This document shows, in pieces, positions 1 through 7,718 of a stretch of 10,833 nt of DNA. The stretch covers positions 88,235-99,067 of the forward strand of contig KQ481969.1 in NCBI GenBank assembly GCA_001430745.1. Direction: 5' to 3'. The notes under the pieces are model-generated. The model searched no databases and had not been told where the DNA came from. It was given only the letters and a program-made list of their open reading frames with translations. This stretch comes from Auxenochlorella pyrenoidosa (lineage: Eukaryota > Chlorophyta > Trebouxiophyceae > Chlorellales > Chlorellaceae). A program made the position numbers and the translations under genes. The stretch's first letter is position 1, and the number at the start of each line of letters is the position of its first letter.

Positions 1-3000
1 GGGCCCCACCCTCGCGCAGGGTTTTACCGACGCGAGCGCTGGGAGGGCCCCCTGGCGTCGGCCCTGTTGCTCCTGCGCGAGTGCCGGCAGCAGAGCCACG
101 ACCTGGAAGCCCACACCGAGCTGTCGCTGGAGGCCTCTGCCCTGGCTGGCGGCCCCCTGGATGCCCACCAGCGTGCCGCCATGGCCACCGCGGCGGCATC
201 GGTGCTGGTACCGGAGCCGCCGCTGCTGCCAGGGGTCGGGGAGGCGGGCGCTGCGGGCAGCGAGCCCGCGGTGGGCGCGGCGGGCGCAGAGCGGCAGAGG
301 CAGGCCAGCAAGGCTGGCAGCGTGCAGGGCATGCACTACTCAGTGGCTTCGCCGCACTCTGGCTGGCTCACCGTGCTGCCGCTGAGCACGGGCTTCTTCG
401 ACCCGCTCCGAGGGGGGCGGCGGGCCGGCGGCAGCGACGGCAGCGGCGGCGACGACGGTGCCAACGACAGCAGCGGCAGGCCCGAGCCGGTGGTTCGCTT
501 CGGCGCCGCCTTTTGGAGCAACGCGCCGATCGACCTGCCCCTGGCGGCCGCGGAGGTGCACCTGTCAGACGCGCTGGGCAGCTTCACCGCGCCCCTGGCG
601 GCAGCAGACGCCGACGGCGGCGCCGCCGCGCCCGCCCCCGCCGACCTCGTTCTGCCGCCCGGCACCTGGCTGCGGCTGGCCGCCGCCATCCCCGTGCGCT
701 GTTCCGGGGAGCTCTCTGCTTCCGCTGTCGTGCTGCGCTTTGGCGACTCGGCAGCCGCCGGCGGCGGCAACAGCATCACGTTCCGCCTGCCAGCACTGCT
801 GCCGGCGGCGGCGCAGCACCCCGCCACCCCGGCCTCGCCCCGGCGGGCATCGCAGCACCCCGCCACCCCGGCCTCGCCCCGGCAGGCGCCCGCGCACGCG
901 GTGGGCTGGCTGCGTGGCGGCTGGGCGGCGAGCCAGCCCCCCTTCAGCACGGCAGCCGGGTGAGATGCCGCCCTGTTGCGTGGTCCGCACCGTGGCTTCT
1001 CCGCTGCTCCTGCAGGTGTTGCCTGCTGCCTGGCTGGCCGATGCACGCCTGCGGGGTACCAGCAGACAGATGTCACAATGCATGCACAACGCATCCACGC
1101 ACAGATCGGATTTCCCTTCAAAGCGCTGACCCCTGCTCTCCCTCCTGCCCCCCACCACACCACACACACACACACACACCTCCCCTACCGTGCTGCGCGC
1201 AGCTTCCTGCCTGGGCGGTGCCAGGTGGAGGTGCCGCCGCAGCACGCCCCGCCCCTGCTGGCGCTGCAGGCGCCCGAAGCGCTGCTGCAGGGCGAGCAGG
1301 CTGCAGTGACAGTCACAGTCCAGGCTGCCGCCGACGGCATCCACGAGGCTGTGCTGGTTGCCAGGGCGCTGCACGTGGAGAGCCAGCAGGAGCTGGGGCT
1401 GCTGTCGCTGGCCAGCAGCACGGGAGAGCCTCTGCAGACGCCTGGGGCAGAGCCAGCTGAGGGGTCACGGCCCCCCGGCGCCTCCCCGCGTGGTGGGCAG
1501 CTCGGGGACCGGCCCGGGGACCTGCAGGGCGGCAGCCGGGTGGCGCTGGGTGAGCTGGCGCCAGGCCAGCAGCGCCAGGTGGTACTGCTGCTGGATGCGC
1601 GGTACCGCGGTAATGTGGACGTGGCGGCCGAGCTGCAGGTGGGGGGGCGGGTGCCATAGGGTGTGCCCTTTGCCTGCCTTGTCATCCCTCATTTTCAGAG
1701 GCTGTCGGCGCCGGGGGGGGAGTCTGCTCACTCCTGGACCAAAGTCGAGCCCCGTGCTTGCCCTATGCTCGCCCTGTGCACATTGTGTGCCTGCATTCTG
1801 TGCCAGTGGGTGGCGAACATGCCATGGCGCTGCTGCGGCCAGCAGCGACGAGGCGCGCACAGCTGTGGCCGTCGCCTTGTTGTGCGTGTGCGAGCTCTGC
1901 CTGGCCCTCCTGCCGCCTGCCCCTAAGCTGCAGTACAGCGCGGCTGCTCGCGGCGGCAAGCCGGAAGCTGGCCACTGTACCGTTTCCCTGTCAGTGCCGG
2001 TCCAGCTGCCCTGGCGGCTGGGCCTGCAGCTGCTGGGGCCTCCAGCCACGCACACCCTGCTGGCAGTGGCGGCGCACTCAGCAGGCGCAGCGGGCGGCGG
2101 CAGCGGCGAGGGGGGAGGCGAGGGGGCGCTCCAGGAACAGCAGCGCCGCCTTCAATCGCTCAGCGTGCAGGACGGGGGCCCAGCAGGTGCAGCAGCAGGG
2201 GCGGGAGCAGGCGCCTTGCCTGGCCTGGGCGCAGATCTGGGCCCGGGAGAGGCGAAAGACCTGCCGCTGCTGCTGCTGCGCAGCCTGCCGCCGCGGCTGG
2301 TGCTGCCGGCGGGGCAGCGGTGCACCCTGCTGGTGCAGCTGCAGAGCCTGGCGGCCTGCCAGCTGGACGTGCTGGGGGTGGATCTTGAAGCGGCAGAGGG
2401 GTTCACCGCTGCGCCCGCTGTGCCCGCTGTGCCAGCTGGCGTGGAGGCGCTGCCGGCTGGCCCCGATGCAGAGCCCGACACGCTCAACAAGTCGGATGTG
2501 TTCACTGCCGCCTTCAGCCTGGTGGCTGGCGCCAGCGGCAGTGAGAGCGCGGCAGCCGCAAACGTGGCGGTTCAGCCAGCGGAGCTCCCCTCCCTGGGGT
2601 TCCTTCGCCTCCGCTGGCGGCGTCACCAGCGCAGCCCGCCGTTGCTTGCCGCCGCCACGCGCGGCGGCAGCCCGCTCTCAGCCGCGGCCGCCCAGGCAGC
2701 AGTTGCGGGCGCTGCGGAGGGCGGCGGCAGCGGCACCGCAGCACATGCGCCTCCCGCTTGCGAGGCTCTGGTGCCGCTGCCGCCCGTCTCCTGCCTGCCG
2801 CCGCTGCTGACCGCCAGCATGCGCTTCCCGCCCACCGCCGTGGCGGGGCAGCCGGCAGAGCTGACGCTGCAGCTGCACAACACCAGCGGCGCGGTGCAGG
2901 AGGTGGGCGTGGCGGTGGGCGATCCCCATGGCTTCCTGCTGGCCGGTGAGGCTTTAGGTGTTCACTATTATATGGTTGATTCGATCCTATTTCCTAGTGT

Positions 3001-3740
3001 TCAATACTGTATTCAGTAATGTTTTTTTTGAGGTGGGCGTGGCGGTCGGCGATCCCCACGGGTTCCTGCTGGCTGGTGAGGACCTTTTTCGATCGTGTTT
3101 TTGAATCTGTGTTTGTAAGTGGTTCTTGATAAGCAGTATTTGTCATAAAATCACGAACAGCGGGGCTGCCCCTGCCCCTGTGGGGGAAGCCGCAGGGCCC
3201 CCCCTCCCCCCCCAAGCCGCCCTGCTCGACCTGCCTCGCGGGCGTGCATGCTGCTGTGCATGCTGCGGCCGCAGCCGTTGCGTGACATCCATCCTGTCCT
3301 TGGACCCTGCTTTGCTGCAGGCCCCAAGAGCACGACTGTGCAGCTGCTGCCCCGCGCCGGCAGCAGCGTCACCTGGCAGGCGGTGGCCTATCACACGGGT
3401 GCGCTGCTGGCCTGCTGCCGCGCACCCGCCTGCTGATGGCGGCGCAGCCGCAGCATGCACGCTTGCGGTCCGAGTCCGGCTGTGCAAGGGCACGAGAGCA
3501 CACAAACGTTAGCATTCAACCCTCGCTCCCGCTGACTGGATATTCTTGTCGACGCTCGCCGCCCCTGCAGGCCTGCTGCGCCTGCCAGAGATCACCGCCA
3601 GCTCAGCACAGCATGCACAGCAGGTGGAGGTCACCCGGGGCTGCTCCGTATTCGTCGAACGGCCCGCGGAGCAGCAGCAGGCGCCCGCCGTGACGGCGGG
3701 GCCCCAGCCAATGGCTGCGGGGGTGCCGTCGCTCCTCTGA
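1..3740 (+). CDS. TRAPPC11: TRAPPC11 (gryzun/foie gras) homologue, C-terminal part, five exons, 5' end outside the window
   Basis: Trafficking protein particle complex subunit 11 is a TRAPP tethering subunit acting in ER-Golgi and Golgi vesicle traffic. Exons: about 20 (or from the left edge) to 959, 1203-1638, 1934-2945, 3321-3398 and 3571-3740, with stop TGA at 3738. Introns are phase 2, 0, 1 and 1, all GT-AG. About 877 residues are visible; the family is usually 1,100-1,200. The first 50 residues (FYRRERWEG, then a helical LRECRQQ...ELSLEAS stretch) resemble the end of the foie-gras domain. Exon 2 opens the gryzun part. The end is characteristic: LGFLRLRWRR, then LQLHNTSGAVQEV, DPHGFLLAG, a VQLLPRAG strand, YHTGLLRLPEI and RGCSVFVERP, matching the order in animal TRAPPC11 (SWRR, LQNKTDLVQDV, FMFSG, LLPGTEQ, MAGYQQLPS, SIFVKP). 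Low-complexity Gly/Ala/Pro linkers are inserted. An AG at 18-19 may be the acceptor of the first visible exon. TRAPPC10 is less likely because of this C-terminus. Function is inferred from family. Confidence 0.85.
812..889 (+). repeat. 39-base in-frame tandem repeat in TRAPPC11 exon 1, two copies
   Basis: Units are 812-850 and 851-889, differing at three bases near the unit end. They encode the repeated peptide QHPATPASPR, followed by RAS or QAP. The repeat lies in a Pro/Ala linker just before the first complete intron and keeps the frame. It is probably an unstructured spacer between the foie-gras and gryzun parts. Confidence 0.9.
1161..1179 (+). repeat. CA dinucleotide microsatellite in TRAPPC11 intron (960-1202)
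   Basis: About nine CA units lie 23 bases upstream of the acceptor AG at 1201-1202, within a C-rich tract (CCCACCACACC) that may act as the polypyrimidine region. The repeat length probably varies between strains. Confidence 0.85.
2900..3081 (+). repeat. Duplicated exon end plus 5' splice site in TRAPPC11 (52 bases, two copies 130 apart)
   Basis: Copy 1 is 2900-2951 and copy 2 is 3030-3081; 48 of 52 bases agree. Both encode EVGVAVGDPHGFLLAG and both end with the donor G|GTGAGG (2945/2946 and 3075/3076). The four differences (2917, 2929, 2932 and 2944 against copy 2) are all synonymous third-position changes. Between the copies is an AT-rich 78-base stretch that ends in a T run and GAG, which could serve as an acceptor for copy 2. 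Splicing GAG|GTGGGC (2903) to TTTGAG| (3032) would give the same protein as using copy 1. Confidence 0.9.
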
Positions 3741-3779
3741 CCCAGCGGGTTCTGGCTGTGACCCAGCGGGTTCTGGCTG
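3738..3779 (+). repeat. Perfect 21-base tandem repeat starting at the TRAPPC11 stop codon
   Basis: Two identical 21-base units, 3738-3758 and 3759-3779, each begin with TGA (the stop codon in unit 1) followed by CCCAGCGGGTTCTGGCTG. Because 21 is a multiple of three, unit 2 places a second in-frame TGA 21 bases after the first. It lies in the start of the 3' UTR. Confidence 0.95.
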
Positions 3780-3825
3780 CGGCCCGGCCATGCGCTTTGA
3801 GATGGCAGTATCTTTGTGGACTGTG

Positions 3826-3830
3826 TGTAA
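3826..3830 (+). promoter_or_regulatory. Candidate poly(A) signal TGTAA of TRAPPC11
   Basis: TGTAA lies 85 bases after the stop codon. TGTAA is the usual near-upstream poly(A) element of chlorophyte green algae, so this is the natural candidate for TRAPPC11 3'-end formation. Cleavage would be expected roughly 10-20 bases downstream. A five-base match is weak evidence alone; the position supports it. Confidence 0.5.
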
Positions 3831-4200
3831 CAGGGGCGTTCGTTGTAGGGCTTTACACAGACTCGGGGCACATGGAGTTGTTCAGTCGTTCGAGTGGCGC
3901 GCAGCACTGGTGGTTGGGAGGGCACGCAGCCCAACCATCAGGGCTGACAGTAAAAAGAAAAAGCAAGCTTGGTTGGACGTAGGGCTTCAGTCTTTTGAGG
4001 CAGGTTGGTTCATGTGAGATGGATGATCTGCGACGGGGAGTGAGAGTGCCTGAAAATTTCGGTAGGCAGTAGCGCAACAGCAGGCGTGTGGAACGTGATC
4101 GAGTACAGCATGCAGAGTTCTGTTGACAGGAAAGTGGGACACAATGTGGCGACGAGGGGACCCGAAAAGACTCGCGGGCGCAGCGCAGGGCGCACAGAAC

Positions 4201-4293
4201 AGGGCCCAGGGATGCAGGCCGGATATGCAGCACAGGGCCCAGGGATGCAGGCCGAGAAATGCAACACAGGCCCAAGGGATGCAGGCCGAGAAG
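4201..4293. repeat. 33-34 base minisatellite, about three copies
   Basis: Units start at 4201 (33 bases), 4234 (34 bases) and 4268 (partial, to about 4293). The core is AGGGCCCAGGGATGCAGGCC; unit 3 is slightly changed (AGGCCCAAGGGATGCAGG). A length of 33 then 34 breaks the frame, which argues against a coding repeat. It lies between convergent genes. Confidence 0.85.
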
Positions 4294-4886
4294 GTGCGCT
4301 GCTGCATGGGGGACGGGGAGCAGCCATGTGGGGAAAATTGAGGTACACAAGGCCGAAAAAGGTAGCGCAGGGAGAAAACTGGGGGGCGCCGGCGTGGAGA
4401 ATTGAGGCAGGCATGCCGGCGGTGCAGGCAGGAAAACATCAGTGTGCGCGCAGGCTGGCGTGCAGGGGTGTCAGTGCTCGGAGTGGCTTAGCCACCAGGA
4501 GAGTGGGTCGGAGGCAAGCTGAATTATGCGGTGCAGGAGGTGAGGTGGCAGGCCTGCCAGGGTGGCGCCGGCTGGGGTACCGTTGCCAGGTGGCGCGTCG
4601 GACGCCTCTTGCTGCCGCCGCGCAGCTGCCAGCAGCAGCTGGCGGGCGGCGGCCTTGAAGGGGGCGGGCCAGTGGCGATGCGTGCGGAGGGCCCAGCGCC
4701 GGGCTGGTGGCAGCGCGGCCAGGGCGACACAACTGAAGCAGGAGAGGAATGGGGTGGGGTAGCAAGTGTGGAAAAGGTACTGATTAGGGCCATTAGAGAT
4801 TGGCTGCAGCGACATGCAGGGATTGACCAAGGCAACATGCAGGGTGGGCGGCACAGTGTCCGGCCCAGCCCTGCCAAACGCCCTCC

Positions 4887-7360
4887 TCACCAGTTGTGAG
4901 GCGCAGCAGGCAGGCTGTCGGTCAAGTCGGCGCAGATGCCCAGCTCCGCGCAGCGCTCTGCCAGCAGGACGGCATGCAGCTGAGAGGCCGCGTCAAGGGG
5001 CTGCGGGAGGGGTCGGGGCAAACAGGGGCCGGGATAAGGCTGAGACTTGGGTTGCATGTGCTCCTGCCAATGTGTTGCCACAGGCTGCGGCAGGCACTGC
5101 ACCCTGCACGCACAGCCCCCAAGCTCAGTGCTAGAAAACGAGCGCCAATCCCCTTGCCTGCGCCCCCGCGATGCGCGGCGCCTGCTGCTGCATGTGCGCC
5201 GCCAGCAGGGCCGACAGGATGGCGCGGCAGTGCGCTGCCGTCAGCAGCTGCTGTGGTGGCTGCGATGCGTCCCGCTGTGCCTGCCAGGCATCCAGCAGCA
5301 CGCACAGCAGCTCGTGGTGGCTGTCGCTGGCCAGGCAGCGCCGCGCAGCCGCCGTGGCCGCCTCGGCCCAGCCCAGCGCCAGCAGCGGCAAGCGCCGTTG
5401 CGCAGCCCAGCGAAGCAGGTGCGCGGCCCCCTCGACGCCACCTGCTGCCGCAGCCTCCACAAGAGGCGGCGTGGCTGCGCTGTCGGCGGCTGGGCCGCCC
5501 ACCGGGTACGCCCCCGCAGCAAGCAGCAAGTCCAACAGGGGCGCAGCCAGCGCCCTGCGACTGGCAGCTAGGCCCAGCAGGCTCGCATAGCTGGCAGGCG
5601 CATCCATTGTCGCAACCCCCTGCTGCTGCACAGGCTGTAGGCCGCTGCCGGGCAGGCTGGCGTCACGGAACCGCCCGCCGTTGACCTCCGCAGGGAGCGT
5701 CTGTCCAGCGGGAAACAAGGCAGGAGGCGGGCAGTGGAGCGCTTTGTCAATGAGACAGCCGCGTCGCAGGCATCCTCAGTTGCAGGGAGTGAGAGCTATC
5801 CACGAGCGCCAGGCATCAGGCGAGCCGGGTGGATCATGTCCTCCCCAGCAGCCTGCTGCACCCAACGCGCCTCCCCGCCGCACCCCGCCAGCCCGGCTGC
5901 CGGCCCTGCCCGCCCACCTGCACCGCAAACAGCCCTAACAACCCACCTGCGCCGCACTTGCGCCGCGCGCCAGCAGCAGGCACACCGCCTCCACCCGCCC
6001 GCAGGCCACCGCCACCGACAGCGGGGTGCAGCCACGCTCGGTGGGCGCCCCCGCCGCCGCGCCGTGCGCCAGCAGCAGGCGCGCGAGCGGCAGGCGCCCC
6101 TCCTTAATGGCAGTCAGCAGGGGCCGCTCTAGATGGAGCCCGCCGCTGTCGGCGGCGCAGGGCTGGTTGGGACTGCAGGCGCAGGGGTCGAAGCGTGATG
6201 GGAGCGGCAGCTGGATGGCTGGATGGGTAGCCTGCCCGGCAGCGGGTCGACAGTAGGCAGCGCGATGGCCAACACATGCAGGCTGAGCGCACCCGGTCGG
6301 CAGCAGGTTGGCAACGCATGCAGGGGGGCCGCTCTTGTCATGCCTGCCCGGCGCTCCCCGGCCCCCACGGCCCCTACCCACCTGGCGCCAGCCTGCAGCA
6401 ACAGCTCTGCTGCTTCGTAGGCGCCGCCAATCACGGCCCAGTGCAGCGGGGGCAGCCCGTCGGGGCCGGCAGCATGCACGTCTGCCCCGCGCTGCAGCAG
6501 CATGCGCAGCGCGGCGCAGCTGTTGCGCTCCGCGGCCGCGGCCAGCGGGGAGCACCCCTCATGGTGCATGCCAGGGGAGAAGGGCTGGCCGCCGCCCGCC
6601 GTGCGCAGCGCCAGCAGGGCGGACAGCACAGCGGGCAGGTCGTGCTCAGCGGCCGACACCAGCAGGTGGCAGTTGGTGGCGTGCCGCCCCCAGCAGGCAT
6701 CGCCTGCACCCTCCACCAGCCGGGTGCACAGGGCGGCGTCGCGGCAGCAGATGGCAGCCAGCAGCAGCTGGCAGCGCTGCTCGCCGGCAGGCGCGACGTC
6801 TGCCTGGCAGGCCGGGTGCGCCAGGCAGGCGGCCAGGCCGGCGCGCCAGCCGTTGGGCTGCTGGTGGAAGGGGTGCTGCTGCTCAACCTGCAGAGCAAAG
6901 TGTGCAGAGGCCTGTTTCTTGACAACACACCAGCCTACGAGCATGGTTCCTGGAGGTGCCTGCTAGCAGAGGCACCCCGGTACGGGGACGACTCGGCAAA
7001 CAGAGGCCCCCCAAACCCCACTCCCCACCCAACCCCCCACCCACCCCCACCCACCTGCACCGACCAGTCGTAGCGCAGCAGCAGGCGCGGCAGCAGAGCC
7101 CAGGGGTCTGCACCGGCATCCAGGAGCAGCCGCAGCGCATCTGCACCACCGCTCACGCCGGGCTGCCACTTGCCCGCTGCCCGTGCCGCCGCCGCCGCCC
7201 GGGCGCTGGCTGGCATCGCCGCGAGGAGGGCCTGAATCGCGGGAGCGCTGCCCGCAGCGACCGCCAGTCCCAACCCGCAACATGCAGTGGGGCTGGAGGG
7301 CTGCGACAGAGCTTCTTCCGAGAGCCTGGCCGAGGAGGTGCCGGGCTTTGCGGAGGCCAT
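4887..7360 (-). CDS. Ankyrin-repeat protein of unknown function, five exons, 564 aa
   Basis: Exons, read on the minus strand: 7360-7055, 6887-6382, 6172-5947, 5700-5158 and 5000-4887 (stop TGA at 4889-4887). Phases are 0, 2, 0 and 0, and all junctions join in frame. The last intron has a GC donor (GCAG|GCAAGG). The start is the ATG at 7360, the first methionine of an ORF that continues into ankyrin-like sequence. The clearest ankyrin repeats are at residues 213-240 (GCSPLAAAAE...LLQRGADV), 246-271 (GLPPLHWAVIGGAYEAAELL), 286-311 (RPLLTAIKEG...LLLAHGAAA) and 318-343 (GCTPLSVAVACG...LLLARGASA). Degenerate helical repeats occur around residues 30-85 and 380-445. No signal peptide, membrane segment or partner catalytic domain is seen. 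Ankyrin repeats usually bind proteins; the partner is unknown. The C-terminal 90 residues are helical and Ala/Gln-rich, and I do not recognise them. Confidence 0.8.
5001..5157 (-). other. GC-AG intron (last intron of the ankyrin gene)
   Basis: Intron 5157-5001 begins GCAAGG after exon bases CGCAG and ends CCCGCAG. AG|GCAAG is the consensus of the minor GC-AG class of U2 introns. No GT donor in a usable frame exists between the ankyrin-like coding stretch and the TAG that closes the frame about 30 bases on. Splicing here joins AGAQ to PLDAASQL in phase 0 and reaches a clean stop. Confidence 0.6.
5916..5950 (-). other. Authentic donor and duplicated decoy donor after ankyrin exon 3
   Basis: The real donor is CGGCGCAG|GTGGGT (exon ends at 5947). 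Twenty-nine bases further, at 5918, the core recurs as TGCGGTGCAG|GTGGGC, matching the first site at 14 of 15 core bases. Reading through the real donor gives V-G-C and a stop, so use of the decoy would truncate the protein. Confidence 0.6.
7007..7054 (-). repeat. G-run tract at the start of ankyrin intron 1, possible G-quadruplex
   Basis: Immediately after donor GTGCAG|GTGGGT, the sense (minus) strand carries about eight runs of three to six G within 48 bases, separated by T, A or TT. This satisfies the usual four-run G-quadruplex pattern several times over, in both the non-template DNA and the pre-mRNA. The GTGGGT donor motif is itself repeated in the tract. Confidence 0.75.
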
Positions 7361-7718
7361 TTGAGCGGGCGATCTGAGACTTGGAAAGCTTATAAATCAC
7401 GATCCGAGCGGCGATGGAGGAGCGCGGACCAGGGTTGGCGACCAACAGCAAAACCCTACACCAGGCTAGCGGCCCGTTCGGCCTAAGGCCTGATAAGGCG
7501 ACGCAGGCGGACTCACGACACAAGACGCACAGGAGGGGATGGCCGAAATTGCGGGCGCCCGCCACTCTTGACTTGCCGCCGCATGGCGCACCATGGCGGG
7601 CACGCTGCTTGCCGCGTGCTTGCTGGCACGCCCACCAGCCGGAATGCTCGGCCATGCCCAGCCTTGCTCTCCTGTCCCCACCACAAGCGTGACCTGGGAT
7701 TCGAAACTGCGTTTGCGC
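7361..7718. other. Spacer between NTPCR 3' end and ankyrin gene start (tail-to-head)
   Basis: This 358-base stretch must hold the NTPCR 3' UTR and the ankyrin promoter and leader. The only notable motif is TATAAAT on the plus strand at 7391-7397 (ATTTATAAG on the minus strand), about 30 bases from the ankyrin ATG. That is too close to act as a TATA box unless the leader is almost absent. I see no coding potential. Confidence 0.5.

Larger units (their letters stand above)
3741..4886. other. Gene-free stretch between convergent genes (3' UTRs and spacer)
   Basis: This 1.15 kb contains the TRAPPC11 3' UTR, a minisatellite at 4201-4293 and the ankyrin gene's 3' UTR side. From about 3950 to 4560 the plus strand is rich in A and G and lower in GC than the exons. 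Reading frames here are short, lack recognisable domains and mainly translate the minisatellite. I see no tRNA, and no TGTAA on the minus strand for the ankyrin gene. Confidence 0.6.

Noticed and set aside
336..1175. Long open frame on the minus strand opposite TRAPPC11
   Set aside because: It is antisense to clear TRAPPC11 coding sequence, crosses the intron at 960-1202 and has only Ala/Arg/Ser low-complexity content. High GC makes such frames common.
81..1460. 459-codon plus-strand frame overlapping TRAPPC11
   Set aside because: It is rich in Arg, Ala and Gly without any domain, and runs through exon, intron and exon. The frame starting at 1 and continuing at 1204 carries the recognised family sequence.
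2900..3081. Assembly error as the cause of the TRAPPC11 duplicate
   Set aside because: The copies differ at four sites and are separated by unique AT-rich sequence, which is not what a simple collapsed or repeated read overlap gives. Long-read coverage would still be needed to exclude it.
3399..3422. Intron start GGCCTGCTGC resembling the start of TRAPPC11 exon 5
   Set aside because: Only about ten bases are shared, in a GC-rich context where CTGCTG is frequent; too short to claim a duplication.
3126..3512. Open frame within the TRAPPC11 introns around exon 4
   Set aside because: It covers intron 3076-3320 and exon 4 in another frame, with Cys/Pro-rich low complexity and no homology that I recognise.
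7391..7397. TATAAAT as a TATA box
   Set aside because: On the plus strand no gene follows. On the minus strand it is only about 30 bases from the ankyrin ATG, leaving almost no leader.
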